NCBI RefSeq assembly: GCF_002283555.1
Contig: NZ_MVOI01000002.1
Location: 124,001 to 188,000, forward strand
Direction of reading: 5' to 3'
DNA: 64,000 nucleotides
Origin: Rubrivirga sp. SAORIC476
Lineage (GTDB): Bacteria; Bacteroidota; Rhodothermia; Rhodothermales; Rubricoccaceae
Below are positions 50,317-62,946 of the stretch, in pieces. The position numbers and the translations under genes are program-made. Within the stretch, counting starts at the first letter, position 1, and every line of letters begins with the position of its first letter. The notes beneath the pieces were generated by a model. The model saw only the letters and a program-made list of their open reading frames with translations. It was not told where the DNA came from and did not search any database.

Positions 50317-51654
50317 ATGCTGGCTGCAGATCCCCCCTCCCCGCCCGCCGTCCGCGCCGACCTCGCGGCCCGGTTCGCCGAGGTCCGCGCGTTCACCGAG
50401 TCGCTCTGCGACGGCCTCGCCACCGAGGACTTCGTCGTCCAGTCGATGGAAGACGTGTCGCCGACCAAGTGGCACCTGGCCCACACGACGTGGTTCTGGG
50501 AGACCTTCGTGCTGACGCCCTACGCGGAGGGATACGCGCTCTACGACGAGCGCTATCCGTTCCTCTTCAACAGCTACTACGTCCAGGCGGGAGAGCGCCA
50601 CTGCCGCGCCCAGCGGGGCTACCTCTCGCGTCCCACCGTGGCCGACGTGTTCGCGTACCGCCGGCACGTCACCGAGGCGATGGACCGCTTCCTCGACGGG
50701 TTCGACGAGGCCTCGCACCCTGAGATCGCCGACGTGGTCGAGGTCGGGCTCCACCACGAACAGCAGCACCAGGAGCTGATGGTGACGGACCTGAAGCACG
50801 TCTTCGCCGTCAACCCGCTGCGCCCGGCTGTTCGCGAGCGCCCCGAGGCGGCCACGGTGGACCCCGGCCCGCTGCGCTGGCGGTCGTTCGAGGCTGGGCT
50901 CCACGAGATCGGCTTCGAGTCCACCGACGCCGACACGAGCCGGGGGCGGTTCCACTTCGACAACGAGGGGCCGCGGCACCGCGCCTTCGTGGAGGGCTTC
51001 GAGGTGGCCGACCGCCTCGTGACCTGCGGCGAGTACCTCGCCTTCATGGCCGATGGCGGCTACGAGCAGGCGCCCCTCTGGCTGTCGCTCGGTTGGGCCA
51101 CGCGCGTCGAGAAGGGCTGGACAGAGCCGTTCTACTGGGAGCAGCGCGACGGCGCGTGGTGGCACTACACACTCGCCGGGATGCGCCGCGTCGACCCGAA
51201 CGAGCCGGTCACGCACCTCAGCTACTTCGAGGCCGACGCCTACGCGCGCTGGGCGGGCGCCCGCCTCCCCAGCGAGGCCGAGTGGGAGGTCGCCAGCCGG
51301 ACCGTCTGGGATGGCACCGGCGACGCGCCCGGCGCCTTCGTCGACGCGGGGCGCCTCCACCCTGCCCCTGCCGAGCCGGTCGGCGGCGACGGCGCTCCAG
51401 CCACCCAGCCCGCTCTCCGACAGATGTTCGGGGAGGTGTGGCAGTGGACGCACAGCCAGTACTCCCCGTACCCCGGCTATCGGCCCGTCGAGGGCGCCCT
51501 GGGGGAGTACAACGGCAAGTTCATGGCCAACCAGTTCGTGCTCCGCGGCGGCAGCGTCGCCACCTCGCAGAGCCACATCCGGCCGACGTACCGCAACTTC
51601 TTCCCGCCCGACGCCACGTGGCAGTTCACGGGCCTCCGCCTCGCGCGCTCGTGA
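50317..51654 (+). CDS. egtB: Ergothioneine biosynthesis sulfoxide synthase EgtB
   Basis: A 445-residue non-haem iron enzyme. N-terminal DinB-like domain with the iron-binding histidines in SPTKWHLAHTTWFWET (His at about 52) and HHEQQHQELMVTDLKH (about 149-153), then a C-terminal formylglycine-generating-enzyme-like domain (RCGEYLAFMADGGYE-like: TCGEYLAFMADGGYE; WAGARLPSEAEWEVASR; WQWTHSQYSPYPGY; RGGSVATSQSHIRPTYRNFF). It inserts sulfur into trimethylhistidine using O2 and gamma-glutamylcysteine or cysteine. The stop overlaps the egtD GTG (GTGA). Confidence 0.95.
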   Translation: MLAADPPSPPAVRADLAARFAEVRAFTESLCDGLATEDFVVQSMEDVSPTKWHLAHTTWFWETFVLTPYAEGYALYDERYPFLFNSYYVQAGERHCRAQRGYLSRPTVADVFAYRRHVTEAMDRFLDGFDEASHPEIADVVEVGLHHEQQHQELMVTDLKHVFAVNPLRPAVRERPEAATVDPGPLRWRSFEAGLHEIGFESTDADTSRGRFHFDNEGPRHRAFVEGFEVADRLVTCGEYLAFMADGGYEQAPLWLSLGWATRVEKGWTEPFYWEQRDGAWWHYTLAGMRRVDPNEPVTHLSYFEADAYARWAGARLPSEAEWEVASRTVWDGTGDAPGAFVDAGRLHPAPAEPVGGDGAPATQPALRQMFGEVWQWTHSQYSPYPGYRPVEGALGEYNGKFMANQFVLRGGSVATSQSHIRPTYRNFFPPDATWQFTGLRLARS

Positions 51655-52631
51655 TCTCTGACCTCCCCGCCACCGACTCGCCGACCTCCGCCTTCGCGCG
51701 CGACGTTCTCGCCGGCCTGTCCGCCACCCCGCGGACGCTGCCCGCCAAGTACTTCTACGACGAGCGCGGGTCGCGGCTGTTCGACGCCATCACCCGCCTC
51801 GACGCCTACTACCCGACGCGCACCGAGCGCCAGATCCTCCTGGACGACGGCGACGCGATGGTCGACGCCATCGGCAAGAACGCGGCCCTGGTCGAGTATG
51901 GCAGCGGCTCCAGCGACAAGACGCGCATCCTGCTCGACGCGCTCCACGCGCGACGGACGCTGGCGGCTTATGTGCCCATCGACATCTCGGAGACGTTCCT
52001 GCTGGAGACGGCCGCGGGACTCCGGGAGGCGTACCCCGGCCTGCCCGTGCTGCCCGTCGCGGCCGACTACACGAAGCCGTTCGACCTGCCCGATCTCCCG
52101 GAGGAGACGTCGCGGATCGTGGTGTTCTTCCCGGGCTCCACCATTGGCAACTTCTCCCTGGACGAGACAGCGACGTTCCTGGCGCACGTGGCGGAGCAGA
52201 TCGGCGACGACGGCGCGCTGCTCGTCGGCATGGACCAGTGGAAGGACGCCGACGTGCTGCGCCTCGCCTACGACGACCCCGAGGGCGTCACGGCGGACTT
52301 CAACCTGAACCTCCTCCGCCGGATCAACGCCGAGCTGGACGGCGACGCAGACCTGGATGCGTGGGCGCACGCGGTCCGCCTCGACCCAGACGCCCGACGC
52401 GTCGAGATGCATCTCCGCAGCCTCCGCGACCAGACGCTGACCGTCCTCGGCCACCCGTTCGCCTTCGCCGCAGGCGAGACCATCCACACCGAAAACTCCC
52501 ACAAGTACGGCCCCGACGGCCTCGGCGCCCTCGCCGAGGCGGCCGGGCTCGTGCGTCAGCAACGGTGGACCGACGCGCGCGGCTGGTTCGCCGTGGAGCT
52601 CTATGCGGCAGACGGTGCGGGCTCGCGGTAG
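51651..52631 (+). CDS. egtD: L-histidine N-alpha-methyltransferase EgtD
   Basis: A 326-residue SAM-dependent methyltransferase that makes trimethylhistidine for EgtB. Conserved landmarks: AKYFYDERGSRLFDAITRL, YYPTRTERQIL, VEYGSGSSDKTRILLDAL (SAM-binding E-x-GSGSS), YVPIDISETFL, FFPGSTIGNFSL and LLVGMDQWKDADVL. GTG start overlaps the egtB stop. With egtB it gives a minimal two-gene ergothioneine set; no egtA, egtC or egtE homologue was seen in this window. Confidence 0.95.
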   Translation: MISDLPATDSPTSAFARDVLAGLSATPRTLPAKYFYDERGSRLFDAITRLDAYYPTRTERQILLDDGDAMVDAIGKNAALVEYGSGSSDKTRILLDALHARRTLAAYVPIDISETFLLETAAGLREAYPGLPVLPVAADYTKPFDLPDLPEETSRIVVFFPGSTIGNFSLDETATFLAHVAEQIGDDGALLVGMDQWKDADVLRLAYDDPEGVTADFNLNLLRRINAELDGDADLDAWAHAVRLDPDARRVEMHLRSLRDQTLTVLGHPFAFAAGETIHTENSHKYGPDGLGALAEAAGLVRQQRWTDARGWFAVELYAADGAGSR

Positions 52632-52639
52632 CTTCCCGC

Positions 52640-53428
52640 ATGGCCAAATCATCCAAGTCGAAACGCGCGCCCCGGAAGATCCTCGGGGTGGACATCGGCG
52701 GCTCGGGCATCAAGGGCGCACCGGTGGACACCAAGAAGGGCGTCCTGGTCGCCGACCGGGTCCGCATCCCGACGCCTCAGCCCGCGACGCCTCAGGCGTG
52801 TGCCGAGACCGTCTGCCAGATCATGGAGCAGGTCGGGTGGAAGAAGCCCATCGGGTGCACGATCCCAGGGCGCGTGGTGCGGGGCGTCGTCCAGACGGCT
52901 GCCAACATCGACGACGCCTGGATCGGGACGAACGCGGAGAAGCTGTTCAGCAAGACCTGTGGCGTCCCCGTGGCGGTCCTCAACGACGCCGACGCGGCAG
53001 GGCTCGCCGAGGTTGCCTTCGGCGCCGGGCGGGGCAAGAAGGGCACCGTGCTCATGCTGACGCTCGGTACGGGCATCGGCAGCGCGCTCTTCACCGATGG
53101 GCACCTCGTCCGCAACACCGAGTTCGGGCACATCAAGTTCGACAAGCGCATCGCTGAGCACGTCGCGGCCGACTCGATCCGTACGAAGGAGCACCTGACC
53201 TGGGAGCGCTGGGCGAAGCGCCGCGTGCAACCAGTGCTGGAGATGTATGAGTTCCTGCTCTCGCCGGACCTGATCATCATCGGCGGCGGCGTCAGCAAGC
53301 CTGAGCGGTGGGGGGCGTTCTCGCCGTTCCTGAAGACGAAGGCGACGCTGGTCCCGGCGAAGCTGGGCAACGAGGCGGGCATCGTCGGCGCGGCCGTGGC
53401 GGCTCGCCAGATGCTCAAGGGGGAATGA
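52640..53428 (+). CDS. ppgK: Polyphosphate glucokinase-like ROK kinase
   Basis: A 262-residue cytoplasmic kinase with the phosphate-binding motif ILGVDIGGSGIKGAPVDT (about 14-31), GCTIPGRV (70-77), LNDADAAGLAEVAFGAG, LTLGTGIGSALF and LIIIGGGVSKPERW. The length and these motifs match polyphosphate/ATP glucokinases of mycobacteria, which phosphorylate glucose using polyphosphate. The N-terminus has a basic stretch (SSKSKRAPRK). It starts 8 bp after egtD. ppk1 (its likely phosphate source) lies about 6 kb away on the other strand. Confidence 0.88.
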   Translation: MAKSSKSKRAPRKILGVDIGGSGIKGAPVDTKKGVLVADRVRIPTPQPATPQACAETVCQIMEQVGWKKPIGCTIPGRVVRGVVQTAANIDDAWIGTNAEKLFSKTCGVPVAVLNDADAAGLAEVAFGAGRGKKGTVLMLTLGTGIGSALFTDGHLVRNTEFGHIKFDKRIAEHVAADSIRTKEHLTWERWAKRRVQPVLEMYEFLLSPDLIIIGGGVSKPERWGAFSPFLKTKATLVPAKLGNEAGIVGAAVAARQMLKGE

Positions 53429-53450
53429 CGCGGAGCGCGGCTCCCTCGCC

Positions 53451-54374
53451 GTGATCGAGCTCGACCGCGACGCACCGCTCCCTCTCGCCGAACAGCTCGT
53501 CGAGGCGATGCGCTACGAGATCGCGTCAGGCCGTTACCGGCCCGGCTCGGGCCTGCCGTCTACGCGGGTGATGGGCGACCAGCTGGGCATCTCGTTCCAC
53601 ACGGTCCGCAAGGCGTACCAGCGGCTCGCCGAGGAGGGCATCGTGGACGTGCGCCGGGGCGGCGGCTACGTCGTCCTGGAGCGCCAGACGCTGTCGCGGG
53701 CCGAGCGGCTGGAGCGTGGCGCGGGCGTGGTCGAGGAAGCGCTCCACAAGCTCGTCGGCCTCGGGCTCAACGACGAGGAGGTCGAGTACGTCGTGCAGGA
53801 GGGGTTGCAGTTCTTCGAGCGGCCGGGGGTGCGTCGGACGCTCGTGTTCGCGGCGGGCTACCGCGAGCTGGCCGAGAGTGGCGCCGAGCAGGCCGGGGCG
53901 GCCCTGCAAGAGCGCGTCATCCCCTCCCTGCTGACCGACCTGGCCGACCTCGACACCCTCGACGGCCTCGTGGTGGCCCTTCCCGATCTGCGGACCGCGC
54001 GCCGCGCCCGTCCGACCGCCGAGATCGTCGGCGCCGCGGTCGAGTACCCGCTCGACGTGCTCGAACGCATCGCCCGTCTGGGTCCCGGCGAGTCCCTCGG
54101 TCTGGTCAGCCGCCACGCCGACGCCGTCGCGCCGCTGTCCGACGAGATCCGGTCGCGGACCGGCTTCGCGGGCACCCTGCTCGGCCTGCCCGTGGACGCC
54201 GATCGACGGCAGGTGGAAACGGTCGTCCGCCAGTCGGCCTTCGTGGCCTACACGCCCCAGGCCCGGCGGCGCGTGCGCCCGTTGCTGCAGCGCATGGAGA
54301 CGCCCAACGCAGAGATGGTGCCGACGCTCGCGCCCGCCTCGCTGGCCCGCATCCGCGACGCGCTGGCTGGATAG
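53451..54374 (+). CDS. GntR-family transcriptional regulator
   Basis: A 307-residue DNA-binding protein. The winged-helix domain is at 1-75: PLAEQLVEAMRYEIASGRY, GSGLPSTRVMGDQLGISFH and TVRKAYQRLAEEGIVDVRRG. The remaining 230 residues are an effector or ligand-binding domain I do not recognise, with no aminotransferase fold. The GTG start follows ppgK by 22 bp. It probably regulates the neighbouring cluster, but no operator was identified. Confidence 0.82.
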   Translation: MIELDRDAPLPLAEQLVEAMRYEIASGRYRPGSGLPSTRVMGDQLGISFHTVRKAYQRLAEEGIVDVRRGGGYVVLERQTLSRAERLERGAGVVEEALHKLVGLGLNDEEVEYVVQEGLQFFERPGVRRTLVFAAGYRELAESGAEQAGAALQERVIPSLLTDLADLDTLDGLVVALPDLRTARRARPTAEIVGAAVEYPLDVLERIARLGPGESLGLVSRHADAVAPLSDEIRSRTGFAGTLLGLPVDADRRQVETVVRQSAFVAYTPQARRRVRPLLQRMETPNAEMVPTLAPASLARIRDALAG

Positions 54375-54414
54375 CGAAGGAGCGGGGCCTGCCTTCATTG
54401 CCCGACCGCCCCGC

Positions 54415-56901
54415 CTATCCCAGCGTCGACCGCTCCTCCGAGGTGGGCTTGGTCTCGTCCGCCTCGGCCTCGGCGACGGGCTCGGCCGGGGGGTCCGCCG
54501 TCGCAGCCGCCCCATCGCCAGCCGTCGACTCCTCCTCCTGATCCGGGTACCGGACCCGGAAGTGGTAGATGCCACACAGGAGGCTGTGGAAGGCGTCCTT
54601 GATGCGGGCGAGGTCGGCGAACGTCAGGGTGGACTCGTCCAGCTGGCCGTCGGCGACGCGGGAGGCCACGATGCCTTCGATGAGCGTCTCCAGCCGCCGG
54701 GGCGTGGGCTTGCTGAGGCTGCGCGAGGCCGCCTCGATGGAGTCGGCGAGCATCACGATGGCCTGCTCGTTGGTCTGCGGGCGCGGGCCGGGGTAGCGGT
54801 AGTCGGACTCGTCCACCACTGCCGGGTCCTCCTCGGCCTCCTGGGCCTTGCGGTAGAAGAACTCGATGAGGCTCGTCCCGTGGTGACTGGCGATGAAGTC
54901 GATCACCACCTGCGGCAGGTTCTGCTCGCGGCCCAGCTGGACGCCCTCCTTGACGTGGGCCGCGATCACGAGCGCGCTCATGGACGGCTTGATCTTCTCG
55001 TGGGGGTTCTCGCCCGGCTGCTGGTTCTCGATGAAGTACTCGGGCTTGAGCATCTTCCCGATGTCGTGGTACAGCGCCCCGACGCGCGCCCGGAGCGCGT
55101 TCGCGCCGATGGCGTCCGCGGCCGCCTCGGCGAGGTTGGCGACCTGAAGCGAGTGGTTGAACGTGCCCGGCGCCTGCATCGAGAGCTTCTTGAGGAGCGT
55201 CCGGTTCGTGTCGGAGAGCTCCAAGAGGGTCATGTCGGTGGTGACGCCGAAGACGCGCTCCATGCCCCAGAGCAGCGGCGCGGCCAGCATGATCAGCGCG
55301 GCGTTGACGGCGACGGCGACCAGGTCGGCCCAGAAGAGCGACGAGAACGGGTCGGCCCGGAGCAGCTCGTGGCCGACCAGCACCAGCGTGTAGGCCAGGA
55401 ACACGAGCCCCGCCGAGGCCAGGATCTGGCTGCGGTTCTTTACGTCGCGCACCGAGAACACCGCCAGCACGCCGACGATGAGGGTCGCGAAGGTGAACGG
55501 GAAGTCGTACCCGAACGCGAGCCCGCCGATGGCTGCCAGCGTCATCGTAGCGAAGCTGCCCACGCGGCTGTCGAACACGATCGTCAGCAGGATCGAGGCG
55601 AGCGCGACGGGAACGGCGTAGGGCGCCGCGCCTCCGAACGCGCCTGCGATCAGGAAGCCGAAGATCACCCCCCCCAGCACGATGCACGCCAGCGTGAACT
55701 TCCTCAGGTTCGCGAAGATGGCGGGGCGGAGCAGGTACGTGTAGAGGAAGAACAGCGCGATGGCCGAGAACACGAGGATCGAGCGCCCCAGCACGGTCGC
55801 GATCCACGAGCTGTCGCCACTCCGCTCGCGCTGCGCGTAGTCGAGCGACTGGAGCATCTCGAAGCGCGCCTGCGTGACCTCGTCGTAGCGCCGGATGATG
55901 ATCTGGCTCTCTCGGACGCGCCCTCGGGTCGGCAGCACCGAGTTCAGGGTCTGGTTCCGCTTCCGCTCGGTCGCCTCCGCGTCGTAGACGAGCGAGGGGT
56001 CGAGCGCGGAGGCGAACAGGGCCGCACCGATGGCGACGGTGTCGGGGTGGCTCGGGAACGCCGCGAACAGGCTCCGCCGCGCCAGAACGATCGCCTCGTC
56101 GATGCCGACGACGTCGGAGCGGCGGCGCTCGGTCTCGCTCCGCTGGTCGAGATCCTGGACGAGGAGGGTCGGGGAGCGAACCGAGTCGATCGGCACGTTG
56201 AGAACCCCTCGGCCGAGCAACTCACGCGCGATGCGACTGTCCTCCCCCAGCAGTCGGTCGTCCAGCGTCGGGCCGGGCGCGCGGCCTGTCGCGACGTCAA
56301 AGGCCGAGCGCAGCATGAGATCCCACTGGCGGGGGCTGAGGCTGAGCGACAGGGCCTGACGCTGCTCGATGTAGCGAAGCGAGTCGCGGCGCAGCGCGGC
56401 GCGGAGGCCGCTGAGGTCGACCGGCTCGTCCGTGGCTGGGTCTGCGACGGTCACCTCGTCGAGGCGGCTCTGGGACTGCTCCCAGGCGACGTACGCTGCA
56501 AACGCAGAATCCAGACGGGCATCGACCGAGTCGAGGCGCGCGAGGGTTTGGGCGAGGGCCTCGGGCCGCTCACTGAAGATGGGCGCCTCGGACTGGAGCA
56601 CGGAGTCGCGCCGCGCCTGGATCTCTTCCTCCGGCAGGCGGATGGAGAAGTCGAACGGCGCCACCACGTCGTCGGACTGCCACACGTCTCCGACGCGGGC
56701 CGTCCCGTCGTAGACGGCGACGTTGGGGAACGCCAGCAACGCCAGCACGGCCAGCACGAGGAACATGCCGACGCGGGCCAACACGTCCTTGCGTCCCATG
56801 CGGGGCGTGTCCCGGTCGGCACGGCGGTCCGTGCGGAGCCCCGCCCGGCGGGAGTAGCGCCCGGACTTGGGAGACAGGCCGATGCGATCGAGGAAGCTCA
56901 T
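54415..56901 (-). CDS. 7TM-HD (PgpH-type) cyclic-di-AMP phosphodiesterase candidate
   Basis: An 828-residue membrane protein. A TM segment near 45-60, a large periplasmic 7TMR-HDED-like region (about 70-380), then seven TM segments (ILVFSAIALFFLYTYLL ... ), and a C-terminal HD domain: GALYHDIGKMLKPEYFIENQ, VIAAHVKEGVQL, VVIDFIASHHGTSLIEFFY, and YPGPRPQTNEQAIVMLADSI. This architecture is that of PgpH, which hydrolyses c-di-AMP. The ATG overlaps the symporter stop (ATGA). An acidic C-terminal tail of about 50 residues is not part of the domain. Confidence 0.9.
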   Translation of the reverse strand: MSFLDRIGLSPKSGRYSRRAGLRTDRRADRDTPRMGRKDVLARVGMFLVLAVLALLAFPNVAVYDGTARVGDVWQSDDVVAPFDFSIRLPEEEIQARRDSVLQSEAPIFSERPEALAQTLARLDSVDARLDSAFAAYVAWEQSQSRLDEVTVADPATDEPVDLSGLRAALRRDSLRYIEQRQALSLSLSPRQWDLMLRSAFDVATGRAPGPTLDDRLLGEDSRIARELLGRGVLNVPIDSVRSPTLLVQDLDQRSETERRRSDVVGIDEAIVLARRSLFAAFPSHPDTVAIGAALFASALDPSLVYDAEATERKRNQTLNSVLPTRGRVRESQIIIRRYDEVTQARFEMLQSLDYAQRERSGDSSWIATVLGRSILVFSAIALFFLYTYLLRPAIFANLRKFTLACIVLGGVIFGFLIAGAFGGAAPYAVPVALASILLTIVFDSRVGSFATMTLAAIGGLAFGYDFPFTFATLIVGVLAVFSVRDVKNRSQILASAGLVFLAYTLVLVGHELLRADPFSSLFWADLVAVAVNAALIMLAAPLLWGMERVFGVTTDMTLLELSDTNRTLLKKLSMQAPGTFNHSLQVANLAEAAADAIGANALRARVGALYHDIGKMLKPEYFIENQQPGENPHEKIKPSMSALVIAAHVKEGVQLGREQNLPQVVIDFIASHHGTSLIEFFYRKAQEAEEDPAVVDESDYRYPGPRPQTNEQAIVMLADSIEAASRSLSKPTPRRLETLIEGIVASRVADGQLDESTLTFADLARIKDAFHSLLCGIYHFRVRYPDQEEESTAGDGAAATADPPAEPVAEAEADETKPTSEERSTLG

Positions 56902-58463
56902 AGGCTCGTCTGACGCTGCCCGGCCGGATCGGCTCCCGGCCGACGCAGCCCGAGCCCCATGCCCAGCACGATGGTGAGGGCGCTCCCAATGACCGGGTAC
57001 AGGGGCCACGCGACGGCGCGGAGCCCGAGTGCCTCGCGCGCCTCAGCCGTCGGCCGCCAGTCCACGACCCAGGCGCCGATCTCGGTGCTCCACCAGAGCC
57101 CGAAGATGAGAAGCACCATGGCGACGATGGTGACCCCGAACGCGATCATGGCGTCCGCCTCGGTGGCCCGGCGGGACAGCAGGCCCAGCAGGAAGGCGCC
57201 GAGCAGCCCCCCGTAGGTGAAGCCCGCGATGCCGAGGCCGAGTTCGACCACCGGGTTGTCCAGCCCGGTGAAGAGCATCGCGAAGCCGACGAACACGCCC
57301 GCCCACACGAGCGTCAGCACGCGGCTCAGCGACAGCGCCTGCGCCGGCGTGCGCGGGGTGGTCCCGAACCGCTCCAGCAGGTCCATCAGCGTCGACCCGG
57401 CGAGTGCGTTCAGCGAGGACGAGAGGGTGCTCATGGCCGCGGCCACGATGCCCGCGAGGAGCAGACCGCGTAGGCCGGGAGGCATCTCCTCAAGGATGTA
57501 CATCGGGAACAGTTCGTCGCCGCGGGTCAGGCCGAGGTCCGCGAGTGGCGCCCCGCCGTAGTGGATCCAGAGCAGCAGGCCCACGCCCAGAAACAGCGCG
57601 AACTGGAGCATCACGAAGATGCCGCTCCACACCATCGCCTTCTTGGCGTCGGTGAGGCTCCGCGTGGCGAGGATGCGCTGCACGATGAGCTGATCGGTCC
57701 CGTGCGACGCCATCGAAAACACGGCGCCGCCCAGGACCGCGACGGGGAGCGCGTAGGGCGAGGTGAGCAGCATGCCCCACCCGCTCCAGTCCAGGTCGAG
57801 GAGTTGGAGCTTGCCCGCCTCGGTCGCCGCGGCGAAGGACCCGGCGGCGGGGGAGCCGAGCAGCAGCCCGACCGCGACCAGGGCCCCGCCGACGTAGATC
57901 CCCATCTGCACCACGTCCATCCAGACGACCGCCTTCAGGCCTCCCACGTAGGTGTAGGCCGCGGTCACGATGCCGATGGTCAGGATTACGGCCGGGTAGC
58001 CGACCTCGAATCCCGCCGCCCGCGCGACGACCTGGATGGGGATCGCAGTCGCAAACAGCCGGACGCCGTCCGCCAGCAGGCGCGTCAGCAAAAACGTCAC
58101 CGACGCCATGCCTCGCATCCGGTCGCCGAAGCGGCTCCCGAGGAAGGCATACGCAGTCTGCATCTCCCCACGCACGTACCGAGGCAGGAAGACCGTCGCC
58201 ACGATCACGCGTCCGATGAGGTACCCGACCGTGAGTTGCAGGAACGTCAGCGGCCCGGCATACGCGACGGCGGGCACCCCGATGACGGTGAGCGTGCTCG
58301 TCTCGGTCGCGACGACCGAGAAGCAGACGGCCCACCATGGCAGGTCGCGACCGCCGAGGAAGTAGTCCTGCGTCGTCGTCTGCCGCCCTCCCGCCTTCAG
58401 GCCGAAGGCGACAATCCCGACGGCATACAGTGCGAGAACGACGTAGTCGAGGGGCGTCAGCAC
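56898..58463 (-). CDS. Sodium:solute symporter (SSS family)
   Basis: A 521-residue inner-membrane transporter with about 13 hydrophobic segments. Family features: LGGRDLPWWAVCFSVVATETSTLTVIGVPA near the start, AAYTYVGGLKAVVWMDVVQM, SMASHGTDQLIVQRILATR and SSLNALAGSTLMDLLERF. The substrate is not identifiable (sugar, proline or related). GTG start is 3 bp after the DUF-type gene's stop; its own stop overlaps the HD protein gene (ATGA). Confidence 0.92.
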   Translation of the reverse strand: MLTPLDYVVLALYAVGIVAFGLKAGGRQTTTQDYFLGGRDLPWWAVCFSVVATETSTLTVIGVPAVAYAGPLTFLQLTVGYLIGRVIVATVFLPRYVRGEMQTAYAFLGSRFGDRMRGMASVTFLLTRLLADGVRLFATAIPIQVVARAAGFEVGYPAVILTIGIVTAAYTYVGGLKAVVWMDVVQMGIYVGGALVAVGLLLGSPAAGSFAAATEAGKLQLLDLDWSGWGMLLTSPYALPVAVLGGAVFSMASHGTDQLIVQRILATRSLTDAKKAMVWSGIFVMLQFALFLGVGLLLWIHYGGAPLADLGLTRGDELFPMYILEEMPPGLRGLLLAGIVAAAMSTLSSSLNALAGSTLMDLLERFGTTPRTPAQALSLSRVLTLVWAGVFVGFAMLFTGLDNPVVELGLGIAGFTYGGLLGAFLLGLLSRRATEADAMIAFGVTIVAMVLLIFGLWWSTEIGAWVVDWRPTAEAREALGLRAVAWPLYPVIGSALTIVLGMGLGLRRPGADPAGQRQTSL

Positions 58464-58466
58464 GGG

Positions 58467-62321
<3,855 letters not shown>

Positions 62322-62372
62322 ACTAGCGCCTCCTCTGCGTCGGGGGGAACGGGAGTGTGAAGCGCGTCAACG

Positions 62373-62404
62373 AAAACCGCCCGGCTCGATGTGAGCCGGG
62401 CGGT
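62373..62404 (-). terminator. Intrinsic terminator of the tRNA-Pro gene
   Basis: On the minus strand ACCGCCCGGCTC, a 5-nt loop, GAGCCGGGCGGT and then TTT: a perfect 12-bp stem with a short U-run, directly after the tRNA 3' end. Confidence 0.8.
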
Positions 62405-62409
62405 CGGTG

Positions 62410-62483
62410 TCGGGTAGGCGGGATTTGAACCCACGACCCCCAAGCCCCCAGCTTGGTGCGCTACCTGGCTGCGCCACTACCCG
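62410..62483 (-). tRNA. tRNA-Pro (anticodon GGG)
   Basis: A 74-nt cloverleaf on the minus strand. Acceptor arms CGGGTAG / CTACCCG with discriminator A; D-arm GCGCAGCCAGGTAGCGC; anticodon stem CCAAG / CTTGG enclosing CTGGGGG, whose positions 34-36 are GGG (Pro); T-arm CGTGGGTTCAAATCCCG-like. The 3' CCA is not encoded (ACAC follows). A terminator hairpin follows immediately. Confidence 0.93.
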
Positions 62484-62521
62484 TGATCCGCGTTTGCGGG
62501 AGGCCAAAACTAGGACCAGCC

Positions 62522-62863
62522 TCAGAGCGCCCGCAACACGTCCGCCAAAAACGCACGCAGGTCCACGAGGTCCTCACGCGACAGCTCGGAGACGGCGGCC
62601 TCGAAGGCCTCTTCCCCGTCGGCCTCGCGCGCGAGCACCTGCCGGGCGCCCTCCAGGGTGTACTTGTCGTCGTGGACGAGGCGCTGGATGCGACGGACGA
62701 GGTCGATGTCGGGATCGGTGTAGGCCCGGTTGCCCGCCCGGTTCTTCTTGGGCCGGAGTTGTTCGAACTCGCTCTCCCAGTAGCGGAGGACATGCGGCTT
62801 GAGACCCGTCATGTCGCTGACTTCGCGGATGGAGTAGTAGAGCTTTCGGATCCCGGAGGCCAT
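62522..62863 (-). CDS. MerR-family transcriptional regulator
   Basis: A 113-residue regulator: KLYYSIREVSDMTGLKPHVL and RYWESEFEQLRPKKNRAGNR form the winged-helix of the MerR family, followed by a helical part (YTDPDIDLVRRIQRLVHDDK, ARQVLAREADG). It lacks metal-binding cysteines. This short form is common in Bacteroidota next to housekeeping genes; ligand and targets unknown. Confidence 0.9.
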   Translation of the reverse strand: MASGIRKLYYSIREVSDMTGLKPHVLRYWESEFEQLRPKKNRAGNRAYTDPDIDLVRRIQRLVHDDKYTLEGARQVLAREADGEEAFEAAVSELSREDLVDLRAFLADVLRAL

Positions 62864-62946
62864 GGTGAGGATCGCGTGCGGACCCGGCCGTCGCGGACTC
62901 GCCGGGAGCGGGCGGGGTACGTTCGGCGCGTCCTTCCTCTGAACCT

